Shown here in pieces: positions 45,892 to 55,964 of a stretch of DNA of 64,000 nucleotides. The DNA comes from Arctopsyche grandis (lineage: Eukaryota; Arthropoda; Insecta; Trichoptera; Hydropsychidae): NCBI RefSeq assembly GCF_051622035.1, contig NC_135362.1, forward strand, positions 6,823,501 through 6,887,500, read 5' to 3'. Within the stretch, counting starts at the first letter, position 1. Each line of letters opens with the position of its first letter. Made by a program: the position numbers and the translations under genes. The notes beneath the pieces are model-generated. The model was not told the origin of the DNA. It searched no databases and saw nothing but the letters and a program-made list of their open reading frames with translations.

Positions 45892-46386
45892 ATAAGGTGA
45901 CCATTTTTTCCAAATTCAAAACCAGGACATTTTTTTCCAAAAGCATATTTCTAAATATTTCAATTATTTAAAACGTAGATTAAAGAATCATGGACGCAAA
46001 TTTATGAAAAAATGAATTAATTTTCTTGAATTCTCTTATAAAATTCTACACAAGACTGGTTAAAATTATACTAATTGATTAGCAAACATTTTAAGATTTC
46101 AATATTCACTTTCGTTTTATTACTGCATTATATATAGTTCATCAAAGTAAAAAATCCTTCGGCTGGTGCATTTGTCCTGATAAATGGAAACAACATTTAA
46201 CTAATTTGACAATATTTTTGTAGGAGACATAATTTTCGCCGAATAATTTGTATATTTATCCATCCATTAGATAGAAAAATTCCATTACATAAAAAAGTGT
46301 ACTGGTTTTATATCACGACTTACCAGGACAGATAACCAAAAAACCAGCACTGTCCTGGTAAAATCAGTAAGAATGGTCACCTTATA
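45892..46386. mobile_element. MITE with AAGGTGACCATT ends, about 490 bp
   Basis: TATAAGGTGACCATT on the left and AATGGTCACCTTATA on the right are exact inverted repeats. AACCAGGACATTTTTTTCC and CACTGTCCTGGTAAAA are subterminal inverted blocks. No coding. The surrounding TATA could be part of the target duplication. Superfamily uncertain, hAT possible. Confidence 0.75.
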
Positions 46387-46565
46387 CTAGTAGTAGTAAT
46401 TATCTTGTGGAAAACTTTTATAAAGCATGTGTTGTATATATTTTCATGATACAATAATTTAGTTATATCATATTCTATTAATTAATGTTTTTATTTTTAT
46501 TTTATTGCTATTGGAGGAGTAACAAAAATAATGACACAAATCATATTATAATTTTTACATTAATT

Positions 46566-47363
46566 ACACTGTTCGACACGAAAAATGGTTCAGAGACGAG
46601 ATATGACTTTTCTTATAGATCTATGCCCAGTAAACACGAATCTGGTAATAAAAATGTTGATTGGCTCGAGATTCGGAGATATATGTGTTTTTTAAATCGT
46701 GTGAATTTTCTATATTTTGGTGTTGTTCGGTCGAATATGATTTTTTATGAATATGGTCTAAATATGATTTTTCTAAGTGGAATTTTATTTAATTCTCATA
46801 TAAAGACAGTTTAATATATTATCCCTATTAATTCAATTCAGATTTGTGTAAATACGAATAAATAATAGTACGAGATGTTAACTCGCAATTTTACCGATTT
46901 AAAATTCAGCACACTTCCAATTAACCCTTTTAAACGAAAAGAAAAAATTATGTGGCTAGAACACTATCCTAATAAACATGTTTCAATAGAAAATTCTCAA
47001 TATAAAATAGTATTAACAGTGGGAAAAAATCCCAAGGGAAAATACGTACTTTTGACTTTTGATTTGAACTGGATGACTACTTAGAGAGATTTGAAAGCTG
47101 AAAAGTACTACAAATATAAGATAAAATACCCGACTATAGATTCCAATATTCATTTTGAACAGAAAATTGACAGATTTTGATACATTGACCGAACAACACT
47201 AAGATATAGAAAAATCGCGCGATTTAAAAAACACATATATCTACGAATCTCGAGCCAATCGACATTTTTTATTACCAGATTCGTGTTCACTGGGCATAGA
47301 TCTATAAGAAAAGTCATATCTCGTCTCTGAACCAAAAAAAAGTCGTCATTTGTCGAACAGTGT
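46566..47363. mobile_element. Long-inverted-repeat element, about 800 bp, arms of about 170 bp
   Basis: ACACTGTTCGACACGAAAAA at the left and TTTGTCGAACAGTGT at the right start two inverted arms. They share GAGACGAGATATGACTTTTC, TAGATCTATGCCCAGTAAAC and GATTGGCTCGAGATTCG. The 450-bp centre is AT-rich with only short frames. No clear target duplication. Confidence 0.8.
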
Positions 47364-49070
47364 TATTATATATGTATATGTGTGTACTTTTAATCTTCGG
47401 AAACCATTTGATTTACACTTACACTTTTTAATAATAGTATCAAAAATTAATTAATATACTTGACACAATATTTAACAATTTCATATGAATTAAAAATCAA
47501 CGATTACAATCCAAACTGTACACTTGATTATTCACACTATTTTATTGCGTTTTAAAAATCGTAAATTGATTTCATTAGGCATATTGTTAACAACATATTT
47601 TAATTGTGATTGTTCATAGAAAACTATAGTAATGTGCATAGTATAAAATTAATTTAAATTAAAGTGCACCGTTACGTTATCTTATGCAACGATTGTTTTC
47701 TATAATACGATGACGCAAATAGGAATGCAAACATAGATTTGAAATAAAAAGAAAGTCGATTGTAAGCTCACAAGTGATAATATGGATGTACGCAAGGGAC
47801 CCGGGGGAGGTGTGCTTGTACCGGGGGGAACTAAACCGAACTGAATATTTGCACTCGGCTCGATCCAAAAGATTCGCACTTCAATTAAGCCGTTTCATTT
47901 TTAACCAAGATCACACCCGCAGACATTTATTTTTATTGTCCGTTGAACTACTCCGTTCAATGTTTCGTCTAAAAGGTCACGTTTTCCAGTGATGATGCAC
48001 CCACTCAACTATAAATAAAATACTATATCTGTGTATATTAACAAAATTATCTAATTTTAATTGCACATTCACTGAATATATGATATTATACATATAATAT
48101 ACCTTATTGGCAAATTTAAATTGAATTTAAATCTTTAATTATTTAATATTGTAGAACTTTTCATTAAAAACTAAGATACAAATTATAAATTAATATATAT
48201 TTTATATGTATGAAGTCTGTTTAGATATATTTGAATAAAATAAAAATAAAATGTGATGAAATGGTATTTTTTTTAGCTCAACAGTACTATAAGTACATTC
48301 TTCATTAAATTTATGGTGATTTGGAATTTTTGTCTTTGTTAATTGGTGTGTGTAAAGATGAAGTTGACACGATTGCAAATATTGATGTAATTTAATTTTG
48401 TTTTGTATATTCATTCAAAGAAAATTTTGCAGTAACAGGAGCATTCGATCTAATTAAAATAAATCAAGTGACCGTGTCTCTGGGGATATTGAGGCGGTCA
48501 CAAATAGCTGACTCTATCAGTCGATTCGTCAATAGCAGACTCGGATGAGTCGAGTATGCCAACACGTTGGCTTTGGTTTTTTTACCCAGTTAACGAGCCT
48601 GCCAAACTATTTGTTTCACAACTACAGTTTACTTCGAACGAGTGCAGAATGCCAAATGATACTTCTGGGATCCGGTGGCATTGTCACTGTCGATAACGTA
48701 ATGTAATGATCTTTTATATGGAAATCTCGTAGCACAATTATCACTACTTGCACTCTTGCCAAAAATGCGATCACTTATTTGATTGATAAGTGAAGTATAA
48801 TATAATCAACTATAATATTACATAAATATTCATCAACGTCTTCAATTTGTTATTTGACCCCTCAGGTTTTCGTTATTTTGTTCGCCAATCTCACTCGTGA
48901 TTCTCCTAATTTCGTTTTACTCGCTAAGATGCCATTCAAATAATCCCCTTCACATTCAAATTGTCCATTTGTTTCCGATTTTTTTTAGCTATGTGTCCCA
49001 TTCATTACCACTTTAATTCTCATTCACTCCACTTACTCTAGTGATGCTTCTGGATCATGAGTTTCCATAC
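47364..49070. other. Intergenic, no gene recognised
   Basis: Mostly AT-rich. A GC-richer patch at 47790-47990 has open frames on both strands but no family resemblance or splice context; it could be a leader exon of the PDZ gene, which is not shown. Nothing else stands out. Confidence 0.4.
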
Positions 49071-49081
49071 ATATGTACATA

Positions 49082-49512
49082 TAGCCAGCAGCATAGCTCG
49101 GACGTTAAGCTTCTGCTTACTGTCAAGAAGGTGCCGGGTTCTATCCCTGAATGAAAATGAATTTTTCAGAGTATGCTGTTGGTCAGACCTGGATTTGTGA
49201 CTCCAGGTTGATCGTTTCCTATCAGAGTTTGCCAATTTTCTCTGATTTCATTGTTGAAACGGTTCCCGGAAAAAAAATTGGCTAAAAATCCTTCCTACCT
49301 ACTATGTCACCACTATTTGAAATTTGATGGATGTACAATAAAATTTATGTACAATTCATAGATGTCTCGTTAATTTGCGAGTTTTTTCAGTGTCTCGCAA
49401 TTCAACGACTTATAATAAAAAATGCTGCATTTGTATTTGTAATTGGCCAGGAAGGCGCATTGGGATTTTCCTGTAAGGCCTTCCTGGTATATATGTAAAA
49501 TAAAAATAAAAT
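49082..49512 (+). repeat. tRNA-derived SINE with a LINE-type 3' tail
   Basis: The head AGCCAGCAGCATAGCTCGGA with a B box GGGTTCTATCCC near 49137 is tRNA-like. The body CCTATCAGAGTTTGCCAATT and TTGTTGAAACGGTTCCCGG is the core shared with the other SINEs. The 3' end CCAGGAAGGCGCATTGGGAT and GGCCTTCCTGGTATATATGT followed by (AAAAT)n equals the tail of the LINE at 49895. Tail sharing is the known way SINEs borrow LINE reverse transcriptase. Confidence 0.85.
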
Positions 49513-49525
49513 AAAATAAAAAAAA

Positions 49526-49893
49526 TATGCCAGCAGTTTGGCTTAATGGTAGCGTATATAATTAGCACCAATGAGACTGAAGGTTCGAGTCGTCAAACTG
49601 CTGGTTAGGTTTAATCACAGTAATCTGAAATCTATAGACATTTCTATAATTTCGTATTTATTATATGTATAAAAAAAAATTGTACACAAAATCTAAAAAT
49701 AATCCATATATCTCTTTATGATTATTATTTCTGATTAATTGTTATATGGTATGTATTCTGATTGTATATGTATTATTGTATTTCTGATTTCTGATTTCTG
49801 ATTGTATATGTATTCTGTATTTCGTTATCGTACACCCGTCGCATTGGAGCGATCTATAATGACGAGTGTATATTGATTGTAACAATAAAATAA
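49526..49893 (+). repeat. tRNA-derived SINE, copy of the 21011 family
   Basis: GCCAGCAGTTTGGCTTAATG with GTAGCG (A box) and GAAGGTTCGAGTCGTC (B box). The body is shorter than at 21011. It ends CGCATTGGAGCGATCTATAA and TTGATTGTAACAATAAAATA. It is inserted back-to-back between the other SINE and the LINE piece. Confidence 0.85.
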
Positions 49894-49894
49894 A

Positions 49895-50905
49895 AATATC
49901 AAAGCGACCATTTCAAGTTGGAGATTCCTGTTGTATGCCGATGACCTCAGAATTTTTAGAAGTATTCGTAATATTTCGGACTCTTCTAACGTACAAAATG
50001 ATTTTGAATTCGTTATGGAAATGGGCATCCGACAACCATTTGCCTTTTAGCATTAATACATGTCATGTGCTATAATTTTCCCGTTCTTCCACTCCTAGTT
50101 TGTATCCTTATAATCTGGGAGGGGATATTCTGGCAACTTGTCTTACCACAAATGATCTTGGCATTGTGTTTGAGAGTAGATGGAAATTTGGTGCTCATAT
50201 TCCAAATATTTGCTGTAAAGCTTCAAAGATGCTGGGATTTGTTATACGTAATGCTTATAATTTCAGAACTATGTGGGCTTTACGTATTCTTTATGGCTGT
50301 AGCATCTTAGAATCCGGTTTCATAATATGGAGTCCCAGTGGAGTAACCCATCCTTTAGTAATTGCAAGAGTTCAGAGGAAATTTCTTCGATATTTATATA
50401 TGAGAGAGTTTGGGTACTATCTCCTACTGTATCCCAGTGTATTTGTACTGGAACATTTGGGTTATGTAACCTTATCCTCCAGAAGTAATATCCAATTGAT
50501 CTCACTTCTATAAACTATGTATTAAGAGCAATCCGACGGTGCTTGAAGAATTGAAGTTATGGGCTCCTATACCATTCCACGATTTTCGAACTCGTCCGTT
50601 GATTCAGGTGATGAAAGCGAGAACCGGCATCCTCGGTGATTCGCCCATTGCTTGTGCCATTCGTCTTCTCAACTTATTTCCGATCGTATTGAGCTCTTTA
50701 TGGTTACACCAAATCATCTGTCCACTTTCCTTGGATTTTTTAAAGGATGCTCTGAAAGTTAATCAAAAATTAATCTTGTTGCTCGGTTAAAATTAATCTA
50801 TACGTTGTATATCGATGTTTTGCAATTGGCCAGGAAGGCGCATTGGGGTTTACCTGTTTGGTCTTCCTGGTATATATGTGTATGTAAAATAAAATAAAAT
50901 ATAAC
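49895..50905 (+). mobile_element. Jockey-like LINE, 3' fragment with reverse transcriptase remains
   Basis: The 5'-truncated copy starts inside the reverse transcriptase: one frame reads FLLYADDLRIFRSIRNISDS, containing the catalytic YADD. After a frame change, GIVFESRWKFGAHIPNICCK, KASKMLGFVIRNAYNF and RVQRKFLRYLYMR match the thumb and C-terminal region of jockey/I-type ORF2. The 3' end has CCAGGAAGGCGCATTGGGGT and a TAAAATAAAATAAAAT tail. Several frame changes and stops mean it is dead. Confidence 0.85.
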
Positions 50906-52077
50906 CAAGGCTTTTGCTTTGTCATGTAACGCATTGGAACGGCGTTCTGGTACCTTTTTTCATGCTATTTTTTAATGTTTCAAAAGCAATTAGACGAAAC
51001 AATCAAACAATGTTCGGACGTATATAATGACAATCCATATTTATATAATTTGTCAAAATAATAAAATAAGATGTTATGAACCGAGTGAAATATGGATGAA
51101 TTTTGGCGTTCTTGATAGCGTAGTGTAAATAATATTTGAATATAATTTTCTCTATTAAAAAGCTTAACAAGAAGTGTTCCAGCACCTTTTTTTTTTAAAA
51201 AAAAAAACACTGCATGAAACATTTCATATTTTTCATTGAACCATATGCAATATTTAAGTGTCGCATCTTTAAATCATTATTAATAAATGGTATTGAAAAA
51301 TAACTTTTTTCATTTTTGTATATAAAAACTGTATTCATTTGTTCAAACGCACATTTAAACTTCATTCGTTTCCTTATTTTCTATTTGTTCATTGTATTGA
51401 TAGTTCGTAAATATATAAATATAAAATCATATTTAATTTTACAGAAAAAGTTCAATTGAAAATATTCCAACGATTCAGGAGCACCATCAAGAGTACGAAC
51501 GGTATCCAGGGTTATTTTTATTTAAACTAGAAATCCATGTGGTCAACAACTTTAACATGGTCAACAATTATAGCGTTTCCTCTAATAACAATTTAAGTGT
51601 CGCAAAATATCGCCATCTATTGACCGACTACATAAGATTTTACTTCTAATTTACCACAAGAGATTTCAATACGTTTGATAATTTTAAAAATAAAGACATT
51701 TATTTTATTTTATATAGAATTTCGTGTAGAATAATAAATACAAATTATATTATTTCATCTCACATGATTTATTTTAAAGTATTAGGCATGTACTAAAAAT
51801 GTATGTGTATAAGTATATTCAAATATTTTTAGTTTGCATATTGTATCAGAATTTTTTCTGTTCATAAGCAAAGCATGTGGATTTAATTTCAAAGAAATTA
51901 TTAGAGAAGCAAGAATGAATATGCAATGAAAATTTGTAGTTAAAAAATAAAACACAAGAAAGCTAATTATTGTTTTTTTTTTATTTAATATTTACATTTT
52001 TACGTCATATTTCGATTCGTTACATAAATAACAGAAATAGGAAAAACTATACAATTAATACAATGTAACAATTTCAA
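50906..52077. other. Intergenic, AT-rich; sloth 3' flank at its end
   Basis: No gene seen. A T-rich stretch near 51190 and scattered short frames only. The minus-strand 3' untranslated region of the sloth transcript probably ends near the AATAAA complement at about 51977. Confidence 0.45.
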
Positions 52078-52281
52078 TTATGTAGAAATTAATTTTAAAA
52101 CTTTAGTTCTCACTTCTATACGCTGGTCAGATGGTAGTTTGTCCAATTCCATTTCTACATATTTTTCCAAATCGTTGAGAGGTTGATATTTCCAATGAAC
52201 ATATTGAGATCCGATGAACATGCAAAAAATTGCCGAGACAGTAAAACATCCATAGTTGAGCACCGATACTCCCAATGGCAT
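52078..52281 (-). CDS. sloth2: Sloth2 / Brawnin (UQCC6) homologue, second cistron
   Basis: A 67-residue protein starting MPLGVSVLNYGCFTVSAIFC, close in layout to human Brawnin (MPAGVPMSTYLK...). It has one N-terminal transmembrane helix (about 8-26), then HWKYQPLNDLEKYVEMELDK, like the VHRYYRPDL stretch of Brawnin. Brawnin/Sloth2 is an inner-mitochondrial-membrane micropeptide needed for respiratory complex III assembly. The ATG is 11 bases after the stop of the upstream cistron, with no room for its own promoter or an intron, so it is almost certainly translated from the same mRNA, as in Drosophila. Assignment combines similarity with conserved gene order. Confidence 0.88.
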   Translation of the reverse strand: MPLGVSVLNYGCFTVSAIFCMFIGSQYVHWKYQPLNDLEKYVEMELDKLPSDQRIEVRTKVLKLIST

Positions 52282-52292
52282 TTTTTAAAGAT

Positions 52293-52529
52293 CTATTGAT
52301 TCTGGGTGAGAGAATCGGCCGGTTCTTCGTACAGAACGTATTTAACTAAGTTTTCAGCTTCCCTTTTTTTGTATGTGTTGTAAAAATTAGTTTCGCCGAC
52401 GTGCCAGTTTATCATGGAAAACTCCAAGCCAGCTCCGAACAGTACAAATACAGGAAGAAAACGGTAAACGCCGAAGATTTTCTTCCCCGGCCACTTATCC
52501 AGCACTTTCGCGAGCCAAGGTAGCAGCAT
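52293..52529 (-). CDS. sloth1: Sloth1 / SMIM4 (UQCC5) homologue, first cistron
   Basis: A 78-residue protein with PGKKIFGVYRFLPVFVLFGA and VGETNFYNTYKKREAEN, aligning with human SMIM4 (PGKQRFGIYRFLPFFFVLGG, VGQETFYDVYRRKASE). One transmembrane helix lies at about 21-38. SMIM4/UQCC5 acts with Brawnin in early complex III (cytochrome b) assembly at the inner mitochondrial membrane. The leader would start near 52560; a foldback MITE lies about 130 bp further upstream. It has no introns. Confidence 0.9.
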   Translation of the reverse strand: MLLPWLAKVLDKWPGKKIFGVYRFLPVFVLFGAGLEFSMINWHVGETNFYNTYKKREAENLVKYVLYEEPADSLTQNQ

Positions 52530-52663
52530 TTGTCGAAGAGCCGGCTCTCAAGGGGCTTTACGTCAGAATTAGATTTTGACAGATACCAAAATAGCAAAAC
52601 ATAACCCAATCCATCACGGCCATATACTAAATATGCTGAAAATTAAATTGATCGAAAAAATAT

Positions 52664-52870
52664 GGTTCAGTGATTATTGCCCACAAAGCGCTTGCCCAAG
52701 AGTTAATAATATCTCTATAATGAAACATTTGGCAGCTGAAAAGTCCATCATACTTACGATAACTATCATACTAATAACGAGAACTCGAGTGCCAAATATT
52801 CCGCATTCGCGATTATTATGGCAAAAATTGTCTTTTGGGCGATCGCAATGTGCGTAATAATCCGATTACC
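52664..52870. mobile_element. Foldback MITE family A, upstream of sloth1
   Basis: GGTTCAGTGATTATTGCCCA to GTAATAATCCGATTACC with the usual inner blocks GAAACATTTGGCAGCTGAAA and ACTCGAGTGCCAAATATTCC. A short internal duplication (CTTACGATAACTATCATACT) makes it longer than its relatives. No clear target duplication. Confidence 0.75.
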
Positions 52871-52890
52871 CAAAGAATCATAATATATAC

Positions 52891-53070
52891 GGTAAACAGA
52901 TTATTTCGCACGTTGTGATAGCGAACATGACAATCGTTTCCATGAAAATGGAATATCTGGAATTCGAATTCTAGTTTGATCGATAAATGGATTTTTTGGG
53001 TTCCAGACGTTCCGTGATTGAGATTTTAGTGATGCGCGTGAGGTGGCTTTGTGCATAATAATCACTGAAC
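52891..53070. mobile_element. Foldback MITE family A, 9-10 bp target duplication
   Basis: GGTAAACAGATTATTTCGCA to ATAATAATCACTGAAC, flanked by TAATATATAC (52881-52890) and TATTATATAC (53071-53080), one mismatch in ten. Only 20 bp separate it from the oppositely oriented copy at 52664, so two members landed side by side. Confidence 0.8.
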
Positions 53071-53514
53071 TATTATATACAACCACATAAAATAAAAATC
53101 TTCATTATAATAGGAAAGCAAATTAAAAACTTATTTATTTTAATTTGTAAAGATTTTGCGAACATGAACTTGAGCACCGATCGCGGCCCACCTAGACCTA
53201 GGGAAGGCTGGGCTTAAAGGAATAAAAATACGTTTTATCGTAAATTCAATGAAATTCATCAGTCAGTTATAAATATTGTGCACGAATTTTAAATATCGAC
53301 ATATATTTTTTTCTTAGTTTATAAAAGTGGATCGTTTGAATTTTAAAACGTAAAAAAAACTTTATGGTTTCAATTAGCTTGCAACAACATTTGTAAACAT
53401 CTTATCAAAAAGTATTAAGTTTGAATTGCATAGATACTCTTTGATTTAAGATTTCTGAATGCAATGATCAAATTCAATATTTTTTTACAATATCCTCGCG
53501 AACGTCGTCATAAG

Positions 53515-53664
53515 TAAGGGACGGCGGTCGGTTTCTATTTGGACTTTCACCATTTTCAGTTTCAATTTTCAACCTTTTTTTTATCTGTAGCTTTGCAGGA
53601 GAATAACAACTGACAATGGTGAACCCATTTGTTTGCCCAAATAGAAACCGACCACCATTCTCTA
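53515..53664. mobile_element. hAT-type MITE, 150 bp, TSD GTCATAAG
   Basis: Ends TAAGGGACGGCGGTCGG and its inverted partner CCGACCACCATTCTCTA enclose perfect inner inverted blocks GGTCGGTTTCTATTTGG. The 8-bp flanks GTCATAAG are identical on both sides. The TAGRG-like start and 8-bp duplication fit hAT. Confidence 0.75.
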
Positions 53665-53724
53665 GTCATAAGTCAGTCGCAACTTTTATACATAAATATA
53701 TATTTATACAACGATCACCTCATT

Positions 53725-53874
53725 GGCTACGTCCACACTACCGATATCTACACCCGATATTTGCAAATTTTTCCATAACCAGTTCCTAAATAGCAACCAC
53801 AGGTTGCAATATGGGAATTGGATATGGAAAATTCGAGAATATCGGGTGTAGATATCGGTAGTGTGGACGTAGCC
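53725..53874. mobile_element. Palindromic MITE, 150 bp, 37-bp perfect inverted ends
   Basis: GGCTACGTCCACACTACCGA with TATCTACACCCGATATT, and the exact complement at the right end, flanked by ATT on both sides. A 3-bp duplication would suit PIF/Harbinger or a related group, but ATT is a common word here. The near-perfect arms suggest recent activity. Confidence 0.8.
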
Positions 53875-54129
53875 ATTCAATGCTTATCGACAACAATACA
53901 TATTTAAATCAAAATACAAAACTATCAAACATACCGATTAGTGAATTTCAATTTTTTACAATTAAGCGCATTTAAACAATGAAAATAATTATTTCGAACG
54001 AACGAAGCCCCACCAAGAAAATTATATTTCGGCTTCATCACGATGATTTTCAGAAACGGCAGAAAGTAGAAAAGGGCAAAAAAAAAAACAAAGCAATTAT
54101 CGGACATGGTTCACATTATTGAAATGTTA

Positions 54130-54690
54130 GCACCGTCATTCTCAAGCGGGGGGCCGCGATTCTCCTCATTAATCAACAAGCTGCGGGTCGGGTCGGAGCC
54201 GTGCAAAATAGAGCGCAAAATAAATCGCACTACGTGAGTATTTTACGACATTGGTAAAGCACGACAGCTGATCGGAGGCTCGGCTTGACGTTTGAAGTCG
54301 ACGAGCACGTGGAATAGAGGGCGGAGAGGCGCACGAAAAAAGTTTGACCATCTCAGTGGTAAATAAAGACAGTATCTCCGCGTGCGAGTCGAGTTCCGAG
54401 ATGCGCAGTATTACGCCGGCCGCCGCACGAGGAGGTGCGTTTCTTTTCGAACGCGGCTGGGGACTCCGCCCCCCCGCTCCGAGTCGCCCCCAACTCGCCA
54501 CACGCGCCTCCGCCAATCGCAATGCGTGGCCCCCAATCGGCCACACCGTGTGGATTCGCGCCCCCGCCCCTCGGCCCCCGTCCCCTCTGCCCCCTCTCCG
54601 CGGCCAGGACATGCGCACGTAATTAATTGCGCGCGAAAAGCCGCCCACACTCTCGCCAAAATCGAATGTCATACTTTGGCGTAAACAATA
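54130..54690. promoter_or_regulatory. CpG-rich promoter-like block
   Basis: About 550 bp of GC- and CpG-rich DNA in an AT-rich setting, including GCCAATCGCAATGCG (CCAAT type), several CCCCGCCCC GC boxes and a GGCCAGGACATGCGCACG stretch. It resembles a housekeeping promoter with a leader exon. RETREG, whose first coding exon is preceded by an acceptor near 59008, lacks a visible leader exon and is the nearest plus-strand candidate. GT-rich donor candidates exist, but none is decisive. Overlapping open frames here reflect base composition. Confidence 0.5.
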
Positions 54691-55080
54691 ATATTTGGAA
54701 AATATGCGCGCAATAACTGTATTTATTTTTGGTGATCCTTTGTACGTCATATTGGGCGCGTTTCGTACATAGCACGTGTGTGTGTGTCGGGAAATTCAAT
54801 TTTCCGCGTATATACATATTTGTATATATATGTATAGTAAGAATAGGATTATCGTATTTGTCACGCAACACGATTGTAAATATGGTATGCGGAATTGAAA
54901 TAGTTGGTGACCTCTCGTTGTTTTTTTTTTTTTTTTTGAAAATACTGCTTTCAATTTTGGTGATATTTTTTCCGACTTTTCTAAAATTTGATGTGTATGT
55001 ATTTGTTGGAGTCGAATTTTGACCGGATTAGATATAGAATTGGGGATGAATTTTCAACAAATTGATTTATTTATTTATTA

Positions 55081-55440
55081 CTAGCTGAACCCTACATGCG
55101 TTGCAATGTCATAATAACGCATGCAATTCCCGTTCCCATTTGTCGGAAAAACGCAGGCAGTGAACACATTTGAAATTATTGCGTTGCAATGACACTCAAT
55201 CCAGTTTCCGTTCCCGTTTTTTTTTTCACAGTAATCTTCCCAGACATGCATACAACAAATCCTGAAAATTCCATAGTAATCGGTTCAGTGGTTTACGAGC
55301 CTATTCGAGACACACACAGAGACATTCATTTTCCGAAATAAAATAAATAAATAATATGTATACCAAAAGTAAATAATTAATAAATTTACTTTTGGTGTAC
55401 ATATGTGAGAACATATTTATTTTATTTCGGAAAATTTAGT
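55081..55440. repeat. RTE-like 3' tails, inverted pair
   Basis: CTAGCTGAACCCTACATGCG and AATTCCATAGTAATCGGTTC with GCCTATTCGAGACACACACA are typical of RTE-derived 3' ends. The last 100 bp (55334-55434) carry the end sequence AAATAAATAATATGTATACC in both orientations, forming a hairpin. A related copy is at 57585-57800. Confidence 0.6.
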
Positions 55441-55731
55441 TTTAATGACAAATGTCAATAAAATTTAATTATTTAAAAGATAAAACAATTAATATAAATT
55501 TTCACAAAAAGAAGAAAAAGCAATAATAACATTGATGATAGTAGTAAAAATGACAGCAAAAATAAATAATAATTCCATATTATTTATTATTATTATTGCA
55601 AAAAAAATTTAAAATATAACAGTAAAATTATTAATTTGTTGCTATTTAATTAAAATTATTTATTTTATTAGAAAATTATCTGTTACTATTGAATTTGTAA
55701 TAATTTGAAACAAATTTTGTATGTTTAATTC

Positions 55732-55955
55732 GGGTCTACCTCACAGGCCGGAATGTGAAATTACCGAAAACGCAAATATCGGAAGGCAAAGATCGAATAT
55801 CGAAATATCTTAAGTCGAAAGATCAAAAAAAAAGGGTGCATGGTAAACGGTACATACTCACTTAATTTGCGCGAGCACGATACAACAGGAACAAGAGGAA
55901 CAGGCTTTTCCTCCCGTATTCTGCGCGCGCACATTCTGGCTCGTCACGGAGACCG
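55732..55955. mobile_element. GGGTCTACC-family foldback MITE, one arm shortened, 9-bp TSD
   Basis: GGGTCTACCTCACAGGCCGG to GGCTCGTCACGGAGACCG with perfect 9-bp flanks GTTTAATTC (55723-55731, 55956-55964). Most of the right arm is missing compared with the 14618 copy, yet the terminus and target duplication are intact. Confidence 0.85.
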
Positions 55956-55964
55956 GTTTAATTC

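Noticed and set aside
47677-47992. Open frames around a GC-richer patch
   Set aside because: No domain, no conserved motif and no usable splice sites on either strand. Only a vague possibility of a leader exon for the PDZ gene.
54169-54750. Long Arg/Pro/Gly-rich open frames on both strands of the CpG-rich block
   Set aside because: Four mutually overlapping frames with composition dictated by GC content and no recognisable domain. Better read as promoter and leader DNA.
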